DNA of 64,000 nt from Alkalicella caledoniensis. GTDB lineage: Bacteria > Bacillota > Proteinivoracia > Proteinivoracales > Proteinivoracaceae. The notes beneath the pieces were generated by a model. It saw only the letters and a list, made by a program, of their open reading frames with translations, was not told where the DNA came from and searched no databases. The number at the start of each line of letters is the position of its first letter. Positions within the stretch are counted from its first letter, which is position 1. Made by a program: the position numbers and the translations under genes. The DNA lies in NCBI RefSeq assembly GCF_014467015.1, contig NZ_CP058559.1, positions 2,914,001-2,978,000 on the forward strand. Reading direction: 5' to 3'. Positions 34,869 through 44,446 of the stretch are shown here, one piece after another.

Positions 34869-35735
34869 ATGAAAAAAACAACTAAATTAAGAGAACTATT
34901 GAAAGTAAAGGAAATATTAGTAGCACCTGGAGCCCATGATGCTTTAACAGCAAGGGTTATTGAAAAGTCAGGTTTTAAGACTGTGTATATGACTGGTTAT
35001 GGCCAAGCTGCCAGTGCCTTAGGAAAACCAGACATTGGACTTTTAAGTATGACAGAAATGCTAGATAGGGCACGCAAAATGGTTTCAGCTGTGGATGTCC
35101 CAGTAATTGCTGATGCTGATACAGGTTTTGGGAATGCAATAACAGTAATGAGAACTGTAGAAGAATATGAAATGGCAGGGGTAGCTGGAATCCAACTAGA
35201 AGACCAGGTGGCACCGAAGAGATGTGGCCATATGCTAGGAAGAAAAGTAGTTTCATTAGATGAAATGGTTGGTAAAATTAAAGCAGCTAAAGAGGCGCGT
35301 AAAGACCCTGATTTTGTGATTATTGCCCGTACCGATGCAAGGACAGTTCATGGAATTGAAGAAGCCGTTAAAAGGGCAAAGGCATACGAAGAAGCTGGAG
35401 CTGATGTGATATTTGTTGAATCTTTAGAAACCTTAGAAGAAATGCAATTAATCCATGAAACACTAACTGTTCCTACACTTGCAAACATGGTTGAAGGTGG
35501 AAGAACACCACTATTGACAAATGACGAACTTGAAGAAATAGGTTATGGTTTAGTAATATATCCAACAGCATCTACCTATGTTTACGCTAAGGCAATGCTT
35601 GATTTAATGAATAAATTAAAGACCGACAAAACAACTGCTAATTACACTGATCAAATGATTACCTTTCCTGAGTTCAATAAGTTAGTAGGTTTAGAGGACT
35701 ACGCTAAGTTAGAAGATAAGTTCGTAAGGGAGTAA
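34869..35735 (+). CDS. dml: 2,3-dimethylmalate lyase
   Basis: A 288-aa protein of the isocitrate lyase/PEP mutase family. GAHDALTARVIEKSGFKTVY at the start, PVIADADTGFGNAI with Mg-binding Asp, EDQVAPKRCGHM with the catalytic KRCGH loop, and IIARTDA are all present. It splits (2R,3S)-dimethylmalate to propionate and pyruvate, the end of the pathway. Its length is normal and it is 4 bases after the MutL/GlmL-like gene. Confidence 0.92.
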   Translation: MKKTTKLRELLKVKEILVAPGAHDALTARVIEKSGFKTVYMTGYGQAASALGKPDIGLLSMTEMLDRARKMVSAVDVPVIADADTGFGNAITVMRTVEEYEMAGVAGIQLEDQVAPKRCGHMLGRKVVSLDEMVGKIKAAKEARKDPDFVIIARTDARTVHGIEEAVKRAKAYEEAGADVIFVESLETLEEMQLIHETLTVPTLANMVEGGRTPLLTNDELEEIGYGLVIYPTASTYVYAKAMLDLMNKLKTDKTTANYTDQMITFPEFNKLVGLEDYAKLEDKFVRE

Positions 35736-35760
35736 GAGAATCATTTAAGGGGGATGGAAA

Positions 35761-36930
35761 ATGAATAAAAGTCTAGCAATAAAAAATATCGGCACTTTGA
35801 TAACAGGTGATATTAACAATCCAGTTTCTACAGCTAATACGGTTATAGTGATACACGGAAAAATCGAGAAAATAGGTGATGAAAGCTTACTGACTGATTA
35901 TAAGTGTGATGAAGTCATCGATGCAATGGGTACAACATTGGCGCCGGGGCTTATCGATTCTCATGTACATCCAGTTTTGGGAGATTTTACCCCAAGACAA
36001 AATACCTTAGGATTTATAAACAGCTCACTCCATGGTGGTGTAACATCTATGATTTCTGCTGGAGAAGCACACACACCTGGTCGCCCTAAAGATCCAGCCG
36101 GGACAAAAGCGCTAGCTATACTAGCCCACAAGTCTTCAAAATCTAGACCGGGTGGAGTTAAGCTTCATGGTGGAGCAGTGATTTTAGAAGAAGGTCTTAT
36201 TGAAAAAGACTTTGAAGAAATGGCTAAAGAGGGAGTATGGCTTGTGGGTGAAGTTGGTTTAGGGTCAATAAAAGATCCTGAAAAAGCTGCACCCATGGTA
36301 AAGCTAGCTAAGAAACATGGCTTTAAAGTAATGATGCACACTGGAGGAACATCAATACCAGGAAGTAGCACCATTTCATCCGATGATGTCATTAGAACAG
36401 GACCTGATGTTGTATCTCATATAAATGGTGGACCTACTGCTGTATCACTGACAGAGATGGAAAAAATAATAGATAATACAGATATGGCTTTAGAAATTGT
36501 TCAATGTGGAAACTTTAAAGTAATGAAAGAAACTGTTAATAAAGTAAAATCAAGGGATCAATTACAAAGGATAATCATAGGAAATGACTCTCCTTCAGGT
36601 TCAGGTATAATACCACTAGGAATTTTGAGGACAATCGCCTACGTTGCTTCAGAGGCAGAGGTATCCGCAGCAGAAGCATTGTGTTTTGCCACTGGAAATA
36701 CTGCGCAGGTCTATGGTTTAAACACTGGGTTGGTTGAAGAAGGTAAAGAAGCGGATTTTGTAATCATGGATACTCCTCTAGGTTCTATTGGGAAAAATGC
36801 CATCGAAGCCCTAGAGGCAGGGGACCTCCCAGGGATTTCTATGGTGATAATAGATGGTCAAATTCAGTTTGCAAAGAGTAGAAATACTCCACCTGCTACA
36901 AAAATGGCTAAAGTAGAGGGGGCAGTTTAG
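35761..36930 (+). CDS. ena: Enamidase (tetrahydro-6-oxonicotinate hydrolase)
   Basis: A 389-aa amidohydrolase with metal ligands HVHP (about residue 68), and further His in MHTGG, SHINGG and NDSPSG regions. It hydrolyses 1,4,5,6-tetrahydro-6-oxonicotinate to ammonia and (S)-2-formylglutarate; the E. barkeri enzyme has Fe and Zn. It follows dml by 25 bases and touches hnr (stop at 36930, hnr ATG at 36931). Confidence 0.92.
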   Translation: MNKSLAIKNIGTLITGDINNPVSTANTVIVIHGKIEKIGDESLLTDYKCDEVIDAMGTTLAPGLIDSHVHPVLGDFTPRQNTLGFINSSLHGGVTSMISAGEAHTPGRPKDPAGTKALAILAHKSSKSRPGGVKLHGGAVILEEGLIEKDFEEMAKEGVWLVGEVGLGSIKDPEKAAPMVKLAKKHGFKVMMHTGGTSIPGSSTISSDDVIRTGPDVVSHINGGPTAVSLTEMEKIIDNTDMALEIVQCGNFKVMKETVNKVKSRDQLQRIIIGNDSPSGSGIIPLGILRTIAYVASEAEVSAAEALCFATGNTAQVYGLNTGLVEEGKEADFVIMDTPLGSIGKNAIEALEAGDLPGISMVIIDGQIQFAKSRNTPPATKMAKVEGAV

Positions 36931-38445
36931 ATGATCCATATTTACCTGGATAAATGTAAGGGATGTAATATCTGTGTAAAAAACTGTCCATTGGATGCTA
37001 TTGAGGTTAAAAATAAAAAAGCCTATACAAAGGACAATTGTGTATCCTGCGGGATTTGTGTTAGGGTCTGCCCGTTTAAGGCCATAGAAAAAGACACACT
37101 TAACACGCAAAACTACTTAATTTGTAAAAACTGTCCCGTAAACTGTACAATACCTGAAGGAAAAACAGGTGCATGTACGAGATATCAAAGTAATGGTAAT
37201 GAAATCATTAGAAATAGAAAGCTAGTTGTAGAAGGTGTATACAAGTCTAACAAAGAAAAACTAGGCTTTGAGCCTATAATCACAGGTGTAGGAAGCGGAA
37301 CTAGCTATCCCTGCTGTCGGCCAGCTCCAGCAATAGTCCAAGAGAATGTGGATGGTGTAGATGTAGTAACAGTTGTAACAGAGGCTCCCCTAAGTTACAG
37401 CGGGGTAAAAGTCAAGATAGATACAAATATGCATATAGGGGATGAAGGTGCAAAGGTAAAACGAGACGGTAAAATAGTTGGAATGGTTACTACTGAAGAA
37501 TACGGTTCTAAAATGCTAACATTAGGTGGAGCCAATTTATTAAGCAATGGAAATGATGGGTTTATTGTTGCGAAAACCATAGTTGACTTAGCAAATAGTC
37601 GAAGAGTAACTTTAAAGGTTGAAAGTGGTAGTACACTAGAATTACAACAAGGGCACCCACCAATAATTGATGGAAAAAAAGAAAAACTCATGCGCGTTGG
37701 CTGTGGTAGTGCAACCGTCGGTATGTTTGCTAGACAAATGTCAGAAGTAGTAGATGAAGCTATAATATTGGACTATCATGTAATAGGTTTACTTTCAGAA
37801 CATTTTGCTGGCGAAGAAGTTGGCCTTACTTATAGTGGAGTCGTTCCATATGGTGTAAAAAGTACAAGGGGAAGATATTTTGGAAAACACGGCCATGGTT
37901 GGGGAGGAACTGAAATAATGGACCCCATTGACTCTGTAGCAGAAGTTGATATGAAACTAGCACGACCTGGTATGAAAATCCTAGTAACAGAAACTACAGG
38001 TCAAAAAGCTGCCTTACTTGAAGTTCAACACGATGGTTCTGTGAAGGATATCGGGCTTAATGAACAGATCTTAGAGGTCGTTAATCTGATTTCGTCTACC
38101 TGCGAGGAATCTAGTGTCTCAGTTATTTATACGGGTGGAACAGGAGGAAGTGCAAGGGCTGGAGTATCAACACTACCAAGAAAACTAACCGATGCCATTC
38201 ACAATGATGAGGTATTAATGACAGTGGCAGGAGCACCAGCCTTTGTTCTACCAGGAGGAGGAATAAATTTTATGGTTGATGTTGGGAAAATGGTTCCTGA
38301 ATCGACCACATGGGTGCCTACCCCTGCAACGGTTGCTCCTGTGGAATATACTATGACACGCAAGAAATACGAAGAAATCGGCGGACATAAAGCTCAGATT
38401 ATGACAAAAGAGGATCTTTATAAGAAATTCAAGCTAGGTAACTAG
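36931..38445 (+). CDS. hnr: 6-hydroxynicotinate reductase
   Basis: A 504-aa iron-sulfur flavoprotein. Residues 9-60 are a ferredoxin domain with two [4Fe-4S] motifs (CKGCNICVKNCP and CVSCGICVRVCP). CKNCPVNC plus GACTRY (about 66-86) is a third Cys set, fitting the reported single [2Fe-2S] cluster. The remaining 400 residues, with GSGTSYPCCRPAPA and TGGTGGSARAG, form the reductase part. It reduces 6-hydroxynicotinate to 1,4,5,6-tetrahydro-6-oxonicotinate with ferredoxin electrons; the E. barkeri enzyme was reported to carry covalently bound flavin. It lies directly behind ena and 2 bases before the UPF0280 gene. Confidence 0.9.
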   Translation: MIHIYLDKCKGCNICVKNCPLDAIEVKNKKAYTKDNCVSCGICVRVCPFKAIEKDTLNTQNYLICKNCPVNCTIPEGKTGACTRYQSNGNEIIRNRKLVVEGVYKSNKEKLGFEPIITGVGSGTSYPCCRPAPAIVQENVDGVDVVTVVTEAPLSYSGVKVKIDTNMHIGDEGAKVKRDGKIVGMVTTEEYGSKMLTLGGANLLSNGNDGFIVAKTIVDLANSRRVTLKVESGSTLELQQGHPPIIDGKKEKLMRVGCGSATVGMFARQMSEVVDEAIILDYHVIGLLSEHFAGEEVGLTYSGVVPYGVKSTRGRYFGKHGHGWGGTEIMDPIDSVAEVDMKLARPGMKILVTETTGQKAALLEVQHDGSVKDIGLNEQILEVVNLISSTCEESSVSVIYTGGTGGSARAGVSTLPRKLTDAIHNDEVLMTVAGAPAFVLPGGGINFMVDVGKMVPESTTWVPTPATVAPVEYTMTRKKYEEIGGHKAQIMTKEDLYKKFKLGN

Positions 38446-38447
38446 AT

Positions 38448-39281
38448 ATGATTAGCGTATTAGATGATAAAAGGGTGTACCTAGAAATCGGTCCTATTCG
38501 GATGGTTTTGGACGTTACAATGAACTATCTAAGGGACCCTAAATTAGGAACAGAAATTGCAAAATATGTACTAGAACAGTTTAAAAAGACCCTAGAATTC
38601 ATGCCATATGTAAAAGGACAGAAACAATGGGAAGGGCACTTGGAAGAGCTGCCTCTTCCCCTCCAAAAGATGTTAAATGCAGTAACGAAGTGTGGGGATG
38701 AAACAATGACACCACTTGCGGGTGTAGCTGGTTCTTTTTCAGACTTAGCCTTGGAAAAAGCTTTAGAGCTTGGATGTAATAGGGCGATAATTAATAATGG
38801 TGGTGACATAGCTTTAAGGGATCTAGAGAGAACCATAAATGTTGGGATACCACTTTTAAATAGTACTAAACCCTCCTATGTCATATCTATCGAGCCAAAT
38901 GATGGTGTAAGGGGCATATGTTCAAGTGGATTTGGTGGAAGAAGCTTTACAAAGGGTGTCGCTGATCTAGCAGTTATACTGGCCAGTGATGCTGCTATAG
39001 CAGATGTATGTGCAACCCATATTGCAAATGAAACAAGTCTAGAATCTCCTAGGATACTTAGGAGCTATCCCGAGAAAATCGACAGTGGAACAGACATACC
39101 TGGCCATTTAGTTACCTTAAAAGTTGGTAACTTATCAGAGGTTGAGAAACTGACCGCACTAGTAAATGGGTATGAGGCATCAGAAAGACTATTAAATAAA
39201 GGAGTTATCAAGGGGGCATTCATAGCCGTTGGCGAAAATATGATTAAGTTACCCGAACATATTGATTTTAGGAAAATCTAA
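38448..39281 (+). CDS. UPF0280/ApbE-like protein, possible flavin transferase
   Basis: A 277-aa protein of the UPF0280 family, related to ApbE flavin transferases: MTPLAGVAGSFSDLALEKAL (about 87-106) and AIINNGGDIALR (about 109-121) match the ApbE core strands (ApbE has TPLAA.AG and NNGGDI). It starts 2 bases after hnr, whose product in E. barkeri has covalent flavin, so a role in attaching that flavin is a reasonable guess. No signal peptide is seen, so it acts in the cytosol, unlike most ApbE. No experiment supports this yet that I know of. Confidence 0.75.
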   Translation: MISVLDDKRVYLEIGPIRMVLDVTMNYLRDPKLGTEIAKYVLEQFKKTLEFMPYVKGQKQWEGHLEELPLPLQKMLNAVTKCGDETMTPLAGVAGSFSDLALEKALELGCNRAIINNGGDIALRDLERTINVGIPLLNSTKPSYVISIEPNDGVRGICSSGFGGRSFTKGVADLAVILASDAAIADVCATHIANETSLESPRILRSYPEKIDSGTDIPGHLVTLKVGNLSEVEKLTALVNGYEASERLLNKGVIKGAFIAVGENMIKLPEHIDFRKI

Positions 39282-39299
39282 ATTTTAGGAGGAAAAGAT

Positions 39300-39881
39300 A
39301 TGAAAATTAGAAAGTTTTATACCATTGTTGAAGAGCCTATTACTGATGGTCAAAAGCTAATTGAGGGAAAAAACCAAAAGAAAGTATCTGTGGCAGTTGT
39401 AATTGAGAATCCCTTTGCTGGTAAATATCAAGAAGATTTATCTTCACTTGCCGATTGGAGTGAAGAGATAGCACCACTTCTTGTGGAGAAAGCGCTAAAG
39501 GCAGCAAATATAGATATTTCTGAAGCTGAAAGCTATGGAAAAGCCGCCATAGTAGGTGGAAATGGTGAATTAGAGCATGCCGCGGCACTACTGCATCCTA
39601 AATTGGGCAAACCTTTTAGAGAAGGGTTAGGTGGTGGAAAATCCATTATCCCATCTGCAAAAAAAATGGGCTATCCAGGAGTAAGCATTGATGTACCGCT
39701 TCATTATAAAGATGCCGCCTTCGTAAGAACACACTTCGATGCCATGGAAGTTAGAGTTCCAGATGCACCTAGGGATAATGAATTAGTACTTATTGTTTCA
39801 GTGACAAACTGTGGTAGACCACACCCAAGGGTAGGTGGGCTTACCATCGCTGAGGCTAAGTGTGTAGATGGCTTAAGATAA
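39300..39881 (+). CDS. Amino acid synthesis family protein (DUF1185-like)
   Basis: A 193-aa protein similar to the AA_synth/DUF1185 family: RKFYTIVEEPITDGQ at the start, NPFAGKY, GKAAIVGGNGELEHAAALLHP and GRPHPRVGGLTIAEAK at the end. The family has no settled function and is often found beside amidohydrolases and ring-opening enzymes. It is last in the operon, 18 bases after the UPF0280 gene, and is followed by a terminator-like hairpin. It may act on a formylglutarate or lactam intermediate; this is speculation. Confidence 0.78.
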   Translation: MKIRKFYTIVEEPITDGQKLIEGKNQKKVSVAVVIENPFAGKYQEDLSSLADWSEEIAPLLVEKALKAANIDISEAESYGKAAIVGGNGELEHAAALLHPKLGKPFREGLGGGKSIIPSAKKMGYPGVSIDVPLHYKDAAFVRTHFDAMEVRVPDAPRDNELVLIVSVTNCGRPHPRVGGLTIAEAKCVDGLR

Positions 39882-39883
39882 AA

Positions 39884-39925
39884 AATAGCTCATCTAAAAT
39901 TAGATATAATTTTGGATGAGCTATT
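39884..39925 (+). terminator. Hairpin at the end of the nicotinate operon
   Basis: AATAGCTCATCTAAAAT pairs with ATTTTGGATGAGCTATT over an 8-base loop, directly after the DUF1185-like stop. The downstream T-rich stretch is weak, so some read-through to the chemoreceptor is possible. Confidence 0.7.
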
Positions 39926-39950
39926 ACTTTCTATGAAGGAGGGTCAAGGC

Positions 39951-41942
39951 ATGAAAACTATTAAAATTCAGTTAATCGTGGTCTTCACATTGATAATAGT
40001 TATTTCAATAGGTAGTTTAAGTATTATTTCTATAAATAGAGCATCAAGTGCCATTTTAAATGAAGCTGAAAAAGCTCTAGGAAACTCTGTTGTAGAAGCT
40101 GGGAAGTATATAACTTCAAGGGTAGATAATCAATTAACATATGTTGAAACATTATCGCAAAACCAAATTATTTTTGATGATGAAATGCCATGGGAGGAAA
40201 AAGCAAACTACTTCTATGAGGAAGCGAAAAGGACAGGCTATACTGGTTTTGCCTTTGCGGATATAAAAGGTGAATCTAGGGTGTTTGATCATGAGCGTAC
40301 AGTTTTAGATATAAGTGAAAGAGATTATTTTCAAGGGGCCTTAACTGGAACTGCGACAACTTCGGATATTATAATAAGTTTACTTGGAGATGGGGCCATT
40401 ATAATTTATGCTGTGCCAGTTAAAGTAAATAATGAGATTATAGGTGTATTTTATGGTTGGAGAGATGGGTTAGCAATAAGTGAAATCCTAGCGGATATTA
40501 GTTTTGGCGAAACCGGAGAGTCATATACCCTTAACAAAGTAGGGACGGTAACAGGACATGCTGATACTACTATGGTGTTAAACCAATTTAACTTTTTTAA
40601 TGACTTAGATGATTCATACCAAGAGCTGATAGAAGTTAAACATAAAATTGTTGATGGTTCTGTAGGAATAGATAGAGTCATGTATGGGGAGCAATCCATA
40701 TTGGGATATGCACCAGTGGAAAAAACACCGTGGATGGTTGTACTATCTGTTCCAGAAAAAGAGTTGCTTTCGGAAATTGACGAACTTAAAAGAACATTAC
40801 TAGTCATTGTATCAATAACAATTTTAATAGGAATTGGTATAACCTATTTTACTAGTATATTTGTAGTAAAACCCATAAAAAAAGCTGTGGACCATGCTAA
40901 TAACATAGCTAAGCTTGATATACGAAATGACGTACCCCAAACTTTATTAAATAGAAAGGATGAGATGGGTACTTTAAGTAGAGCACTACAAAGTATAACG
41001 GACAACTTAAGGACCTTTGTAAAGCATGTGGATAAAACATCAGAAGAGGTGGCAAAATCTTCTGGAGAATTAAGTTTATCAATAAACCAGTCACTTCAAG
41101 CAAATACTGAAGTTGCAAAAACTATAGAAGAAATAGCTAAAGGCGCATCAGAACAAGCAGAAAACACAGAAAAAGGCGCAGTTAACATAAATGATTTAAC
41201 TATGCTTATAGAAGAAGAACGAAGAAGTATTGATATACTTAATAAATCAGTATACCAAGTAGATACCTTGAAAGAAGAAGGATTGCAAATATTAAAAGGC
41301 TTGAACACTGATACTGAAAGGAGTAATGATTCCTTAAGTGAAATATCTTCTAAGATTGTTGATACTAATAAAAGTGTAGGAAGAATAGAAGAAGCAAGTA
41401 GTATGATAAAGTCAATTGCAAATCAAACTAACCTATTGGCATTAAACGCTGCAATAGAAGCTGCTAGGGCAGGAGAAACTGGTAGAGGTTTTGCTGTGGT
41501 TGCTGACGAGATAAGAAAACTAGCAGAACAATCCAGTGATTTTGCAGAAGAAATATCCGTGGTAATAAAAGAGCTAACAGAAAAAACAACGTCAACAGTT
41601 GCCCTAATGGACACTGTCACCGAAATTGCCAAACTACAAACACAAAGTGTAGAGCAAACAGATGAGAAATTTAGTGGCATTGCAACTTCGATAGAAAATA
41701 TGAACAATCTCATTGAAGGTGTGACAGAAATAGCTAAGGGAATGGAAGCTAAGAAAGAGGAAATTGTAAATATAATACACAACTTATCGGCCATTTCACA
41801 ACAACATGCTGCCGGTAGTGAAGAGACATCGGCATCTGTACAACAACAAAATACATCCATGTCTGAGATTGCTACAGCTACTGAAAGACTAGCTCAGTTG
41901 GCAAGAGAGATGCGAGATAGTTTTTCAGGGGTAAAGTATTAA
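39951..41942 (+). CDS. Methyl-accepting chemotaxis protein
   Basis: A 663-aa chemoreceptor. One membrane segment (about 8-30), an extracytoplasmic sensing domain of about 240 residues that looks like a dCache domain ([33 protein letters not shown]), a second membrane segment (about 280-304), HAMP, and a signalling helix with the tip [19 protein letters not shown]. The start is ATG 39951, 7 bases after AAGGAGGG. It follows the nicotinate operon by 70 bases with only a hairpin between, so nicotinate or a metabolite may be the attractant. The ligand is unknown. Confidence 0.9.
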   Translation: MKTIKIQLIVVFTLIIVISIGSLSIISINRASSAILNEAEKALGNSVVEAGKYITSRVDNQLTYVETLSQNQIIFDDEMPWEEKANYFYEEAKRTGYTGFAFADIKGESRVFDHERTVLDISERDYFQGALTGTATTSDIIISLLGDGAIIIYAVPVKVNNEIIGVFYGWRDGLAISEILADISFGETGESYTLNKVGTVTGHADTTMVLNQFNFFNDLDDSYQELIEVKHKIVDGSVGIDRVMYGEQSILGYAPVEKTPWMVVLSVPEKELLSEIDELKRTLLVIVSITILIGIGITYFTSIFVVKPIKKAVDHANNIAKLDIRNDVPQTLLNRKDEMGTLSRALQSITDNLRTFVKHVDKTSEEVAKSSGELSLSINQSLQANTEVAKTIEEIAKGASEQAENTEKGAVNINDLTMLIEEERRSIDILNKSVYQVDTLKEEGLQILKGLNTDTERSNDSLSEISSKIVDTNKSVGRIEEASSMIKSIANQTNLLALNAAIEAARAGETGRGFAVVADEIRKLAEQSSDFAEEISVVIKELTEKTTSTVALMDTVTEIAKLQTQSVEQTDEKFSGIATSIENMNNLIEGVTEIAKGMEAKKEEIVNIIHNLSAISQQHAAGSEETSASVQQQNTSMSEIATATERLAQLAREMRDSFSGVKY

Positions 41943-42011
41943 AAAGATAGCAATAAATTGATGTGAGACCAAAGGCATACCTTACGGAGTATATGCTTTT
42001 GAATAGTAAAT

Positions 42012-42060
42012 AAAAGAATCCACTAAGAAAAACTGAACTCTTGGTGGATTTCTTTTGTTT
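42012..42060 (+). terminator. Intrinsic terminator
   Basis: AAAAGAATCCAC..AGA pairs with TCT..GTGGATTTCTTTT, 70 bases after the chemoreceptor gene. Confidence 0.7.
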
Positions 42061-42143
42061 ATGCTCGGCACTAACCCACGGGAACGAACAAAAGGGCGAA
42101 CTCTAGGTAGCTGATAATGTCTAACAAAAAGGTAGACATCAAG

Positions 42144-42243
42144 CATGAAAAATATGTAATTAAAGCGAATACCTTAAATAACAAATTAACCGAGGTAAAA
42201 CTCAATATAGAAGAGGAAGAAGAGGTTCTAACCTCTCCATGTA
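42144..42243 (+). pseudogene. Internally deleted remnant of the helicase gene 5' region
   Basis: The first half matches the leader shared by the helicase gene and its fragment at 13989 (ATATGTAATTAAAGCGAATA, then AACCGAGGT); the second half matches an internal part of the helicase near 46780-46820 (GAGGTGCTAACCTCT-like). About 290 bases between these are missing. It is not coding. The rest of the gap 41943-42419 holds only the terminator. Confidence 0.65.
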
Positions 42244-42419
42244 GACTTTGAAACTGCAAATCTTTATGCAAATAAGTTTTGGATAAAGTATTTTACTCCA
42301 ATGTCTCTTTCCTTGACTGAGGTGGTATTATTTAATAAATAAATCAGATTAATGGGGGGATTTTTAAGTCTTATGGCGAATTCAAATTATAACAAAAGCA
42401 GGGGGATGGGTGATAAAAC

Positions 42420-42602
42420 ATGATATTGATAATTATCTTTGGAATACCAGTAGCTTCTATAATATTCTACGTAAGTACCATGGGAATCTTAGAAAAAATT
42501 AAGAAGAATGAGGAAACCATAGTAAATATATGTTTAGGAAGTTTGTCATTTGCTTTCATTATGTTTTCTTTAGTGTATTCAATTTTAGTTGGTGCTAACT
42601 AA
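42420..42602 (+). CDS. Small two-helix membrane protein
   Basis: A 60-aa protein with two hydrophobic segments (about 1-21 and 36-56) around a charged loop (EKIKKNEET). GGGATGGGTGAT lies upstream at a fair distance. It could be a real small membrane protein; no family is recognised. It lies between the helicase remnant and the IS256-family element. Confidence 0.45.
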   Translation: MILIIIFGIPVASIIFYVSTMGILEKIKKNEETIVNICLGSLSFAFIMFSLVYSILVGAN

Positions 42603-42657
42603 TAAATTCTACATAATCAAAAATTACGGTAATAAGAAATAAAGCGAGAGCGTAATA

Positions 42658-44182
42658 AATTACGTGTAATTGGATAATAATACCACTAAAAAAGGGGTTG
42701 TCCAATTATGACTACAAAGGGTAATTTATTAGCCAAAGAATTAGCAAAAGAGTGCCGAAGTGTAGAAGAAGTACAAGAACACTTAAAAAGTTTATTCAAA
42801 GATACTATGCAGGAAATCTTCGAAGCTGAAATGGATGAGCATTTAGGCTATGATAAACACTCACCCATTGGCGATCATTCAGGGAATAGTAGAAATGGTT
42901 ACAACAAGAAAACCATTAAGACTAAGTACGGAGAATCAACCATAGAAATCCCAAGGGATCGTAATGGGGATTTTGAACCACAAGTAATCAAGAAATATCA
43001 ACGGACTAGCAATGAGCTCGAAGATAAAATAATATCCATGTATGCTAACGGAATGACCACACGTGACATAGAAAGCCATATGCAAGATATCTACGGCATC
43101 GAGGTATCAGCAACAATGGTTAGTAAAGTTACAGACAGGATACTACCTATGATTGCTGAATGGCAATCTAGGCCACTAGATAGGATCTACCCTATAGTTT
43201 TCCTTGATGCAATTCACTTTAAAGTTCGTGAAGATAACAGGATAATTAATAAAGCGGCTTACAGTGTACTAGGTATAAATATGGCAGGTCACAAGGAAGT
43301 TTTAGGAATATGGATTGGTGGTAACGAAAGTTCAAAGTTCTGGCTAGGAGTACTTAATGACCTTAAAAATAGAGGTGTAGAAGACATCCTAATTGCTTGT
43401 AAGGACGGACTTTCAGGCTTTTCTGAGGCTATTAACTCTGCCTTTCCAAAAACAGAAATACAGCTATGTGTTATTCACCAAATCAGAAACTCGATGAAGT
43501 ATGTTTCGTATAAAGAAATGAAACAGGTAATGGTAGACCTGAAAAAAGTATACCAAGCTTTAACTCTTGATGAAGCAGAATATGCTTTTGAAGAGTTCAA
43601 AGAAAAGTGGGGTAAAAAACACCCAATAATTATTAAATCATGGGAAAAAAATTGGGATGAGTTAACTGTTTACTTTAAGTATCCTAACGAGATACGTAAA
43701 TTGATCTATACTACAAATACCATCGAAGCATACCATAGACAGCTGCGTAAAGTTACTAAAACTAAAACATCTTACCCTAACGATGAAGCCTTAGAAAAAA
43801 TATTGTACTTAGCTACCATGGAAATATCTAAGAAGTGGACTCAACCACTTAGGATCTGGAAACAATGTATCTCCCAGTTTGCAATATATTTTGAGGATAG
43901 AATTGACTCAAATTTAGCTGTTTAGTGCTGGGCTTTGCCCAGGAGTTTATCGCTTTAGTTCTCCCAAGGATAGAAAAAAGGGCAAAAAAAGATAGAGGGT
44001 CAGATCCTCTATCCTCGGCAGAACCTTACTAATCGCTCAGGTTACTCTCCAGTATTGCCTTATCCTTTTAGTAAGTAAGAGCCATGAATATTATATCCCA
44101 GTAATGGGAAAATATTTCTGATGTATGTTTAGATTTTCTACTAGTAGATGCAGTAAAGTAAGAAATCCAATTACACTAAATT
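42658..44182 (+). mobile_element. IS256-family insertion sequence
   Basis: An element of about 1.5 kb holding one intact transposase gene. The ends are imperfect 18-bp inverted repeats: AATTACGTGTAATTGGAT (42658-42675) and its near complement (44165-44182), 16 of 18 matching. I could not identify a clear target duplication. The 240 bases after the transposase hold a GATAGAGG/CCTCTATC hairpin and no gene. A further 260 bases to the YczE-like terminator also hold no gene. Confidence 0.8.
42708..43925 (+). CDS. IS256-family (Mutator-type) transposase
   Basis: A 405-aa transposase of the usual length. The Mutator signature is complete: DEHLGYDKHSPIGDHSGNSRNG near the start, DAIHFKVRED with the first catalytic Asp, DGLSGFSEAI with the second, CVIHQIRNSMKYVSYK, and TNTIEAYHRQLRKVTKTK with the third acidic residue. 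It appears intact and could be active. Confidence 0.93.
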   Translation: MTTKGNLLAKELAKECRSVEEVQEHLKSLFKDTMQEIFEAEMDEHLGYDKHSPIGDHSGNSRNGYNKKTIKTKYGESTIEIPRDRNGDFEPQVIKKYQRTSNELEDKIISMYANGMTTRDIESHMQDIYGIEVSATMVSKVTDRILPMIAEWQSRPLDRIYPIVFLDAIHFKVREDNRIINKAAYSVLGINMAGHKEVLGIWIGGNESSKFWLGVLNDLKNRGVEDILIACKDGLSGFSEAINSAFPKTEIQLCVIHQIRNSMKYVSYKEMKQVMVDLKKVYQALTLDEAEYAFEEFKEKWGKKHPIIIKSWEKNWDELTVYFKYPNEIRKLIYTTNTIEAYHRQLRKVTKTKTSYPNDEALEKILYLATMEISKKWTQPLRIWKQCISQFAIYFEDRIDSNLAV

Positions 44183-44385
44183 ATTTATACTCCCAATAAA
44201 GCAGGAAATAGTTATTATAGAAGTTTATTAACTAATTGACTCTTAACAATTAAAACATCTCCATGGTTTGTAATAGTTACATTCAATTGTAACCTAACCG
44301 AGGCTTCAGCCTTGGCAAACAGTACGGCAAAGCACAATGAAGATTATCCAGCATTTAAGAAACTATATAAAATTACTACTAAAAT

Positions 44386-44425
44386 AAAAGAGTATTTACC
44401 CCCCGTAGGAGTAAATACTCTTTTT
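44386..44425 (-). terminator. Bidirectional terminator, copy 2
   Basis: The same hairpin as at 12010-12050 (AAAAGAGTATTTAC/GTAAATACTCTTTT), serving the minus-strand YczE-like gene. Confidence 0.85.
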
Positions 44426-44446
44426 GACTTCCCTTAAAGAAACAAT

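Noticed and set aside
37129-37185. ApbE-type flavin attachment motif in Hnr (EGKTGACT)
   Set aside because: It only partly fits the flavinylation motif and contains a Cys that more likely binds the third iron-sulfur cluster, so the flavin site cannot be located this way.
42640-44200. Target-site duplication of the IS256-family element
   Set aside because: The flanking 8-9 bases do not match on either side under any choice of ends that I tried.
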